Shown here one piece after another: positions 55,975-64,000 of a DNA stretch of 64,000 nt. The stretch spans positions 22,356,666 to 22,420,665 of the forward strand of contig NC_090730.1 in the NCBI RefSeq assembly GCF_036898095.1. Direction: 5' to 3'. Numbering within the stretch: position 1 is the stretch's first letter; every line of letters starts with the position of its first letter. The notes below the pieces were generated by a model that saw only the letters and a program-made list of their open reading frames with translations, did not search any database and was not told the DNA's origin. Source of the DNA: Palaemon carinicauda (lineage: Eukaryota; Arthropoda; Malacostraca; Decapoda; Palaemonidae). Both the position numbers and the translations under genes were made by a program.

Positions 55975-57870
55975 AGGCAATCCTCCCATTTGCCCACCTG
56001 TGGGGGGATGCCTGCAAAGCTGCTGGCAGAGGTGGCTTCACCACGGGGCCGAACCCTGGACGGTCGAGGTGATTCGTTCAGGGTATTGTATCCCGTTCAT
56101 GGTCTCCCTCCCTCCGCTGACTCGAGTGCCGATTCCATCGAACTCCTGTGCGAAGGGATCCGCACAGGAGTTTGCCCTCAGGGCAGAAGTCCAGTCCATG
56201 TTGGAGAAGGACACTCTCCAGGTGGTCCTTGACGGATCCCCAGGCATCTACAGTCGACTCTTTCTTGTGAAAAAGGCGTCTGGAGACCAGTCATCGACCT
56301 CTCGGCCCTGAACAGGTTTTTTGAACAGACACCTTTCAGGATGGAGACGGCCGACACCGTCAGACAAGCGATAAGACCCCAGGACTTCATGTGCACTCTA
56401 GATCTGAAGGACGCATACTTCCAGATCCCAATTCACCCGTCTTCCAGGAAGTATCTGAGATTCATGTTCAATCGGAAGCATTACCTGTTCAGGGTACTGT
56501 GTTTCGGTCTTTCCACACCACCCCAGGTATTCACGAGAGTATTTCCCCTCGTATTATCTTGGGCTCACAGAGTTGGCATCCGTCTCCTAAGATACTTGGA
56601 CGACTGGCTGATTCTGGCAGACTCAGAAGCAGCCCTTCTCCGCCACCGAGATGAGCTTCTAAGGTTTTGCCAGGATCTGGGGATTGTGGTAAACCTCGAG
56701 AAGTCTCAACTGCTCCCCTTTCAAGAACTGGTATACCTAGGCATGCGATTAGACACCCTAAGGCACAAAGCGTTTCCATCAGACGAAACGATCGAGAGAC
56801 TGAGGGAGATAGCACAGGTCTTCCTCAGTCGGGAAGAGCTCCTGGCGCAGTATTGGCTTCGCCTTCTCGGTCACCTCTCTTCCCTGACCCGACTGGTCCC
56901 CAACAGTCGCCTCAGGATGAGATCCCTCCAGTGGCGACTAAAATCCCAGTGGAACCAACACTCCGATTCCCGGGATTGCCTAGTCCGTATAGGGCTAGAG
57001 GAACAGTCGGACCTCAGGTGGTGGCTGGCGGAGCCGAACCTCTGCAAAGGAGTCGATCTTCTCATCTTCCCCCCGGAATTGATGCTTTTTTCGGATGCAT
57101 CAAAAGAAGGGTGGGGGGCTCACGTGCTGCACCATTACATCTCCGGCCAATGGTCCGAATTAGAAAGGTACCAGCACATAAATCTCTTGGAGATGAGGGC
57201 AGCCTTTCTGGCCCTCGAAGAGTTCCACCAGGTCTTGGCGGGGCACTCCGTTGTGCTGATGAGCGACAACACCACGGTAGTAGCTTATCTAAGCAAACAG
57301 GGCGGTACCTTTTCGCAGCAGCTGTGCCATCTTGCAGTATAAATACTGAAATGGGCAGAGGACAACTCGGTGACACTATCAGCTCACTTCATTCCGGGCA
57401 AGCGGAATGTGCTAGCAGACAAGCTGAGCAGAGCGACTCAGATAGTTGGCACCGAATGTTCTTTGAATCCTCTGATAGCTAACAAAGGCCTGACTTTGTG
57501 GGGTTCCCCAACTGTAGATCTGTTCGCAACGGCCCTGAATTTCAGGCTCCCGTTATGCTGCTCCCCAGTCCCGGATCCCCAAGGTCTTTGGCAAGATGCT
57601 TTCCAACAACGGTGGATAAACTTGGACCCTTACACGTTTCCCCCGTTCTGTCTAATGAGAAAAGTCCTCAACCAGGTACGAGCAAGCAACAACTTGCAAA
57701 TGAACCTCATAGCTCCGCTATGGCATCACGCAGAATGGTTCCCGGACCTTCTGCATCTCCTCACGGAGATCCCGAGGGAGCTTCCTCCACAGCACGACCT
57801 CCTCAAATAACCACATGCCAACATCTTCCCCAAAGCTGTAGCTTCGCTTCGACTTCATGCCTGGAGACTA
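55975..57870 (+). pseudogene. DIRS RT-RNase H-methyltransferase, element 4
   Basis: RT begins near GAEPWTVEVIRSGY. A 7-base deletion at about 56283, where element 3 has GGCTGGA, removes GGWRP and shifts the frame. From 56290 the frame carries VIDLSALNRFF, DLKDAYFQIPIHP, YLDDWLI, RNase H LMLFSDASKEGWGAH, INLLEMRAA and LMSDNTTVV. A TAA at 57340-57342 precedes NVLADKLSRAT. The methyltransferase-like part (VDLFATALNFRLP, YTFPPF, LIAPLWHHAEWF) ends at another TAA (57808-57810), where relatives have Gln. Apart from these lesions it is well preserved, and it served as the reference for aligning the decayed 5S-family copies. Confidence 0.85.
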
Positions 57871-58850
57871 TCCAGCACCTCCTCACACAGAGAGGATGGC
57901 TGGACACCTCAGGAAATCCACAGAGGCAGTCTACCAGGTGAAGTGGTCAGTTTTCTGTGATTGTTGTCGTGGAAGGGGTATCTTTCCTCTTGATGCCTCT
58001 GTTCCAACTATAGCAGAGTTTCTTGTATCCCTTCAGGAAGAAATGCTTTCTCGGTCTCGGCAGTCAAAGGCTACTGCTCAGCCTTGAGTCTCACCTTTAG
58101 ACTGAAAGGAGTCGATATTTCCTCCTCCTTGGAACTTTCTTTGCTCATACGCAGTTACGAGCTTACTTGTCCCCAGGCAGAGCTAAGACCTCTCTCTTGG
58201 AATGTGGTTCAGGTCCTCAGGTCACTACGCCAGGCCTCCGATCGCCACCTCACGTGGAAGACGGTGTTCCTGCTCGCTCTGGCTTCGGCCAAGAGAGTCG
58301 GCGAACTTCATGGTCTATCTGCTGATGTCTCCCACTCTAGGAGATGGGGGGAAGTAATCCTCAACTACGTCCCTGAGTTTGTAGCTAAGACTCAAAACCC
58401 GGGTGTGCCGGACTCCAGGTTCGGCCCATTTCGGAGAGTTCGTTCTGTAACCGAAGATCCAGACCAACTGTTACTATGTCCAGTAAGGAGTCTGAGGTGT
58501 TACTTAAAAAGAACAGCAAAAGCTCCCCCCCGTGTATGAGCACTTTTTGTCAGCACGGGGAAGGTCAAGAGGAGGGTCACGAGGAATACTATTTCCTCTT
58601 GGATGAGGAAAGTAATCGAATACGCTCTATATCCAGATCCTCCTCTGTCCAACCAACCCTGAGCTCATGACGTCAGAGGCATTGCAACGTTTTGGTGTTC
58701 AAGAAGAATTTTTCTGTGGCACAGGTATTGCTAGCGGGCGTGTGGAAGCGTCAGACAACCTTCACAGCCCACTACCTGAAAGACATAACCCACAGGAGCA
58801 TGGAAACCTTCTCCATTGGTCCTGTGGTGGCTGCACAACAAGTGATCTAA
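57830..58850 (+). pseudogene. DIRS tyrosine recombinase, element 4 (frameshifted)
   Basis: Recognisable parts are HLRKSTEAVYQVKW (57900-57950), the catalytic-domain start with Arg (LALASAKRVGELHGLS, about 58270-58320) and YVPEFVAKTQNPGVP. After KRTAKAPPRV the frame ends at 58539, and the remaining sequence (CTCATGACGTCAGAGGC, the HxxR box) lies in other frames. A CACTACCTGAAAGAC segment near 58772 keeps the Tyr codon. Confidence 0.75.
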
Positions 58851-59338
58851 TGCCTCAGGCTTCTTGATGGACAAGTAGCAGAGGGTTGAGGGCTGAGGTT
58901 ACCCGGGTTAGTCTGGGGTGACTGAAAAGAATGTCTGGCTCACTTCTTTCTTTCTCCTTCTCCTCCCCTGGGGAAACAGCTCTGCAAGACCGAAGCATAG
59001 CTGACCTCACCCCTCTGCAGGTAAGATTAATTTCCCTTGTGCATCCTGATTATGAATTAATATTTTGTTACGTCACCAATACCTCATGAGGGAGGGTATT
59101 GGATATGTCTCAGAATCCTCGAGTTCCTACGTAAAGACAAGCCACGAGTCTCTCTCACACAAGCTTCTGCAGGCCGCTATCATTGAGTTAACTTGTAACT
59201 ACTTTGATTTTAGCGAGGGTAGGGTTCCTACTAATTAGATCAAAAATCAATTAGAAGGAACCTCGTGTCATGACCTCCCTCCTTAGAGTAAGTCACCCTA
59301 TAAATAGCAAAGTTTTGTATCTGTGTCGGAACAAATAA

Positions 59339-59692
59339 GGGATTTTGACGAAGGAAAAATCTATTTCTGGGCGAGGGACCTGTGTCGCCCAGTGAAATGC
59401 CCCTCTACACCATTTCTAAGGCATAATTATTGCTGAAAATTCCAGAGAAAAAGAGATGCATGGAATGCCAGGAATAAACCTAGCTCGCTCACTCATTGAG
59501 TGTCGGTATAGAAAACTGGGGCGTGATAGAACCACGACCATAGATCCCTCACCAATTAGACCTCTCCTTCATCAATGTACCCCCATCTCTACCCTTACAT
59601 CTTCCCAACCCCCATCTTCATTCCTCTTCAGCACTTACGTTTGGTCAGACGTGTTTTGTTTTGCTCGTGTCGTGTACTTTGTGTTATTTTCT
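59339..59692. mobile_element. 354-bp insertion splitting the ICR of element 4
   Basis: It is flanked on both sides by the 10-base direct repeat GAACAAATAA (59329-59338 and 59693-59702). Removing the insert and one repeat restores the expected ICR junction. It starts GGGATTTTGACGAAGG and ends TTGTGTTATTTTCT, with no inverted ends and no coding capacity. It could be a small retroposon with a target duplication, or the trace of a template switch between related ICRs. Confidence 0.7.
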
Positions 59693-59754
59693 GAACAAAT
59701 AACAAATTTGGAAATAATTCTCCTTTTTCCTAACATACAAACCTGGAGCTATTT

Positions 59755-60004
59755 ATACAAATTGGCTCAGCACCCTGTCCCCCTAGAAGTCCTGCCAGAA
59801 AGCAAAAGTGGTTACTCAGCCGACAGGTGTGAGTGAGCGGGGTAGGTAGTCTACCCCAACCCCCTCCTGCTAACTAGCGGATGGGTAATAATCCCTCACT
59901 AAAATTGTCTTGGCTGGTTTTCAGCGTTGCCGAAAGTAATACCCTATAAATAGCCCCAGGTTTGTATGTTAGGAAAGATACAAATTCTTTCCAAATTCGT
60001 TATT
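59755..60004 (+). repeat. Right ITR of DIRS element 4
   Basis: Inverted counterpart of 51833-52010, extended by an end-specific segment (CAGGTTTGTATGTTAGGAAA) that the ICR also carries as its complement. Confidence 0.8.
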
Positions 60005-60087
60005 TTGCAAAGTATCAATGTGGTAATGCATGAGATATTCTAGGACACTTTCCTTTTTTTTATCACATCCTAAAGTTAGTGTGTCGC

Positions 60088-60400
60088 TTTGTGGTAGCCT
60101 GGAAACGTCCCTGCCTGGGAATCTGCTGGACTGGGGTTTGAGTCCCACTGAAGCTCGATAGTTTCTTGTAATTTCTGCAGCCTCACCATCCGTGTAAGCT
60201 AAGGATGGGGGGGATTTGGGAGATCCTATAGGTGTGCCTGCTGGATCATTACCTGCAATGGCTTGGCCCTACCCGGTCATAGCTTGGGTTGAGAGGGTGT
60301 TGGGCACTGAGTGTATATGTGGTCAGTTCTAGGGCATTGTCAGTGTTCCTTGCCTCTGCCATTCATGAGTGACCTTTAAGCCTTTAATAGCATGTTTGTA
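60088..60400 (+). repeat. tRNA-derived SINE, copy 3
   Basis: The tRNA-like head has an A-box-like TGGTAGCCTGG at about 60092 and a B-box-like GGTTTGAGTCC at 60135-60145. The body passes through CTCACCATCC and GGTCAGTT and ends CCATTCATGAGTGACCTTTA. It matches the minus-strand copies at 13180 and 27040. Confidence 0.75.
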
Positions 60401-60671
60401 AGCTACACGCTACCACCGAAGGATATGCGTTTATAGCTTTGCTATTGCTGTTGACATTTTTGTAAAGACCCAAACAAAGGAGTCTGTTCTACTGCATCCC
60501 TTGTCTTACTATTACTTTCAGGCCATGCTTAAAACAATTGGGTAGTTTCTCCTTTATTTCTATGAATCTCCGCGGATGTTCCTATTACTGCTTTTTCGAA
60601 CCTTGCCTTATATAGACGTTTAAACAAAAAAACTATTCATTTGCACTTTACTTTCCTTTAGATAAACTTGG

Positions 60672-60848
60672 CTTTGTTCCGTAACCGAAATACAAACCAC
60701 GCTATTTACATTGGGTTTACCTTTTAGCGTAGCTGAAATGGCGAACCATTAGAATTTGACGAGGGTGAATTACCCCCGCGCTAGTTAGCGGGGGTTAGGG
60801 AGTGGTAGCTAGCTACCCCTCCCCCCCTCACACACCGATGGATTGCTT
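60672..60848 (+). repeat. Left ITR, 5S-family copy B
   Basis: It matches 18779-18965 of copy A, including CGCTAGTTAGCGGGG and GTAGCTAGCTAC. Confidence 0.8.
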
Positions 60849-61679
60849 CACTTTCACTTTTGGCTCGGACATGGACAGACGTCTCTGTCTTTGTCCTCGC
60901 TTGGCAGCCATTGTTTGTTTTGTCTTTACTTAATCACTTACTTTTCTTTTACTCAGTATATATGTAAAAATTTTCTTTTATGCATGTTTATGTATATATT
61001 TGAGTATAGAAATCAGTAAGTTTCCTTTTCAGAGTTTGTGCTTGTGTGTGTAGTGTACGACATCTCCGTGGAGCCCTCGGCAGTTAGGCCACCATGGTGT
61101 AATTTCATGGGTCGCGATCGAGTTTGACTTCGGTCTTTCTCTCTCTCTCTCTTGAGGTCGTTCACCCTTTTACTACGTTACTGCGCCTTTTGTAGCTTCC
61201 TTCCCGTGTGGGGGGTGGCTACGCCGTACGTTTTGTCTCAATTAGTTTATGATTCTAATTGTATTTGTTGATTTTTCAGCTTTGTAGAACAATTCCTTTC
61301 GGGGTTTTCGTTCTTTCTTTAGTGTTCATTCATTTTTAAATTACATAATTACCTAGTTACATAATTATAATTGTTATAATTCTGTGTTGGTTACAGCTCT
61401 CCTTCCGTGAGTGTAAGTGGTTGTGAGGGCACGTGCCTGTTGTGTGATTCTTGTGTTCCTTTCCCTCGGGATTCCTCTTCGGATCCTTCCCGGGGGAATG
61501 AATGTGTACTAATGATTTTTGTTTTATTTTTTTTTTTACAGTTACCGATCTAGTTCGTTTCTGTAATGTGACAACGGTGTGAGCTGTCTTGTTGAGGCCT
61601 GGGGATTCGGCTGTTGCTGCCTCCCCTATGGATCTTCGTCAGGGGCGTGTCTCCTTCTTCTGGAAGTACTCCCGTGACG

Positions 61680-62610
61680 ATTGACAGCTCTCCAGTTCAT
61701 TTTAGAACTCTCAGGAGGCTCGCCTCCTTGGGTGGGTAACTTTCCTTCAAGTTTTTTCCTGTCCAGGCTTGAGTTTTTCCCCTTTTGGGGGGTTCTTCTC
61801 TTGCCTTTTTTTTGTGCGACTATGCTCTTGGTGCTGAGCGGTCACACCTGCAGTTTCGCTCAAGGGGCTGGGCAACTGCAGGAGCCCCTCTTCGGAGGAT
61901 TGCTTCTTTTAGGTCTCTGGCTGACCAGTCTCTTCTACGAAGTGTTTCTCTTTCATTCACGAGAGAGTACACTCATAGAGACTCCTCTTCGGAGGATTCT
62001 TCTGCTGTTGTTGCTGTTGGCCTCCTTCGCCGTAAGGCTCACCGTCCCCCTCGTTGTAAGGGCCTCCCATCTCCCTATAAGGGTGCTAAGAGGCGCCTTT
62101 TTGAATCTCCGTATGCAGCCTACAACTCCTTCTTCTTGATCTTCCGCCCCTGGTGCAGATGGACACCAGTCTGACCTCGTCTTCCGACGGGCAACGGTCT
62201 TCCCGATGGACAACGGTCTGCCGACGGACATCAGTCTCCCGACGGACAGACAACGGTCTTCCGACGGACATCAGTCTCCCGACGGACAACGATCCCTTCG
62301 GGGCAAAGGGTTGCCTCCCACGGGGGTTCTTCCCTTGCGTGTCAGGGTTCCCCTGCGCGCCCTTCTGCTGTGTTCTCTCCTGCTCAGTGTTAGCGCACAG
62401 GCGCTCTCCTGCTCAGTGTTAGCGTACAGGCGCTCTCCTGCTCATCAGCACTTTCCTGATCGCTAGCGCTCTCCTGTTCGCCAGCGCTCTCCTGTTCGCC
62501 AGCGCTCTCCTGTTCGTCAGCGCTCTCATGATGATCATCTCTGCTGTTCCTGTTGGTTCCTGTTATGCGCCCACGTTCGCCCTCGCGATCTAGAACTTCG
62601 GTTCAGGTCT
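61680..62610 (+). pseudogene. gag-like remnant, 5S-family copy B
   Basis: It is collinear with 19780-20570 of copy A (for example frame 61785-62174, containing THRDSSSED, a motif also seen in the Gag of element 3). A short repeat CAGCGCTCTCCTG(T/C)TC occurs around 62380-62530. There is no continuous frame and no C-terminal domain. Confidence 0.5.
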
Positions 62611-62629
62611 TGGACGATCTCCATGATCA

Positions 62630-64000
62630 GCCAAGGATATCGCGCCTGCCGTCTCTGTCAGCGAATTCAGTGTCTCTGAACCTCTATGCCATAGGGTCGG
62701 CAAGAGTTTGCCTGTTTGGGCAGAATGATCCATGCCTTAGGAGAAGGTCCTCCATAGGATCGTCGACGGCTTCACCCCCCGTCTTCTTCAGTCAATCCTT
62801 TCTCATAAGAAAGTATCTGAGACGGGAATTCCGTTGTCGACCTCTCAGCTCTGATCAAGTTTGTCGAACAAACTTTGTCCAGCGCGGAACAGCAGAATCG
62901 ATCAGACTGGTAACGAGGCGATAGGAGTCCTTAGGCCCTGGATCGGAAGGACGGGTACTTTCAGTTTCCATTCCATCCATCTTCCAGGAAGCTCGTGGAA
63001 TTCAGCCTAGTCTACAGGTATTCCTGCTTAAGCTGCAGTGTGGCGATCCCGCTGTGGCATCGCAGGTTTTTCCCCAGAGAACTCTCCCTGCTTTTCTCAT
63101 GGCCGCTCGGGAGCAGGCTGCCGCCTCCTTCGCCTTTTGGAGGTCTGGTCAACTCCGGTAGGCTCGTGTTCGACCTCCTTCAACACCGAGACAAGCTTCC
63201 GGATCCTTACCATGAGTGGGGGTTCATGGTAATTTGCTAGGAGTCTTCTCTTCTTCGGCCTCAACATCTGGAGTATCTAGCCATGATATTGAGTCAACGG
63301 CCTTACCACGTTGGAAACCCCGCTTCTCGTCCGTTCAGCGAGGTTAAGCAACGTCGGGTCTGGTTGGTACTTGGATGGGTGACCGCCTGGGGACGCCAGA
63401 TTCTGTTGCCGCCTCCTCCGAGCCTTCCCTTCAGTTGACTGTGGCAAGGCTGAGGAGAGTCGCAGTACCTGTTTTCAGTCGGGCAGAGCTTTCAGCCCTA
63501 CCTTGGAACGTTTCCTAGGTCTCTTTCCTCATTGAGCCGTCTAAAGTTACGAATGGTCGCCTCAGGATAAGTTCCTTGTGGGGCGGCCCAAGTTCCGGTG
63601 GTTTCAAAGCAACGATTATCCGGACTTTCTGGCCCCTATGGGACCAGCGGGACGATTAGACCTGCAATGGGGATTGACCTATGGAACCTCTTGATGGGAG
63701 TGGATATTCTCGTCCCTTCCCCACATTTTTGATGCTGTTCTCGGACTCGTCAAAGAAAGGGGGGGGGGGGGGGGGCATGTTCCGGTCCAGGCCTATGGTC
63801 AGGACCTGAAGGATACCTCTCCATCATTCAGGTAGGCTTAGGGGCCGTAGTCTGGCCTCTCTACAGATCCTACAGCTCCTGCCGAGTCGCTCCGTGCGCG
63901 ACGACTTCATGGTACTGGCGTGTTCTAACCAGCAAGGGACGCATTTTCATACCTTCGCATCTTGCAGTAGAGATACTGAGATGATTTGAGATCCTCTCAA
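62630..64000 (+). pseudogene. RT/RNase H remnant, 5S-family copy B
   Basis: Fragments matching RT include VVDLSALIKFVEQTLSS near 62840 and the YFQFPFHPSS region near 62960. The thumb region follows after the 5S segment (GCCTTCCCTTCAG aligns with the AFPSD codons of element 4). A 16-base G-run at about 63759 sits at the position of the RNase H GWG codons. Most stops are shared with copy A. Confidence 0.65.
63293..63411 (+). rRNA. 5S rRNA-derived sequence, full length (119 nt), inside DIRS RT
   Basis: All 5S landmarks appear in order with normal spacing: GTCAACGGCCTTACCACG at the 5' end, CGCTTCTCGTCCG, GAGGTTAAGCAACGTCGGG (box A), TGGTTGGTACTTGGATGGG (intermediate element and start of box C), TGACCGCCTGGGGACG (rest of box C) and CTGTTGCCG at the 3' end. 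The 5' and 3' ends can pair with about one mismatch (helix I). The T-run terminator of a true 5S gene does not follow; RT-derived sequence does. It is therefore most likely a captured 5S copy. Its pol III internal promoter looks intact, and activity is unknown. Confidence 0.88.

Larger units (their letters stand above)
51833..60004 (+). mobile_element. DIRS retrotransposon (element 4), complete ends
   Basis: The left end is ATT-TGTTCCGACAC at 51833 and the right end AATTCGTT-ATT at 60002-60004. The ICR is split: its left half (59291-59336) ends CGGAACA-AAT and its right half (about 59701-59757) begins AACAAATTTGG. Between them is a 354-bp insertion. All three coding regions can be followed but carry stops and frameshifts. 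The ITRs contain CTGCTAGTTAGCGG. Confidence 0.88.
60672..64000 (+). mobile_element. DIRS retrotransposon, family '5S', copy B (left part, cut by window)
   Basis: The left end near 60672 (CTT-TGTTCCGTAACCG) and the following 1.9 kb match copy A closely. At about 62610 the sequence jumps from the position matching 20567 in copy A to that matching 22872, so about 2.3 kb (gag repeats and gag C-terminus) is absent. RT remnants and the 5S-like segment follow in the same order as in copy A. The right part lies outside the window. Confidence 0.85.

Overview
This is a eukaryotic window built almost entirely of transposable elements. The combination of abundant DIRS-type tyrosine-recombinase retrotransposons, a tRNA-derived SINE, long (GA)n/(CT)n arrays, Tigger-like DNA transposons and LINE tails suggests a decapod crustacean (shrimp, prawn or crab); that assignment is an inference from repeat content. 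By the boundaries given below, DIRS elements plus two Tigger elements cover about 52 of 64 kb (about 81%).

Layout. 1-6645 (minus strand): a DIRS element cut by the window edge, with a 3.06-kb segment (5' end, gag, start of RT) present twice in tandem; both gag frames are open. 6646-14105: AT-rich DNA with a dispersed repeat, three decayed LINE 3' tails, one LINE RT C-terminal frame (11862-12581) and a SINE. 14108-18620: a complete Tigger element with TA duplications and an intact 621-aa transposase. 18779-26696: DIRS family '5S' copy A, complete ends but decayed coding, with a 5S rRNA-derived segment inside its RT region. 27612-34159: the best-preserved DIRS element, with one uninterrupted RT/RNase H/methyltransferase frame. 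34762-34947 and 50557-50779: two probable exons of an unidentified host gene. Between them lie three nested insertions: an internally deleted DIRS (35481-50325) holds a second DIRS (36759-48410), which holds a second, dead Tigger (42177-46126). 51833-60004: another DIRS with broken frames. 60088-60400: SINE. 60672-64000: left part of DIRS '5S' copy B, with a full-length 5S-like segment.

How the parts work. Five DIRS elements with both ends in view show the family's architecture: inverted terminal repeats (ITRs), an internal complementary region (ICR) equal to the reverse complement of the two outer ends joined together, and usually an ATT trinucleotide at the junction. Coding order is gag, then RT-RNase H-methyltransferase, then tyrosine recombinase (YR), in overlapping frames. 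The Tigger elements encode a CENP-B/pogo-type DDD transposase on their minus strand. No prokaryotic features, tRNA genes or CRISPR arrays were seen.

Most notable: the 5S rRNA sequence fixed at one RT position in two DIRS copies; a hairpin whose spacer is inverted between the two Tigger copies; a Cys/His domain shared by the Gags of four DIRS families; and the triple nesting inside a host intron.
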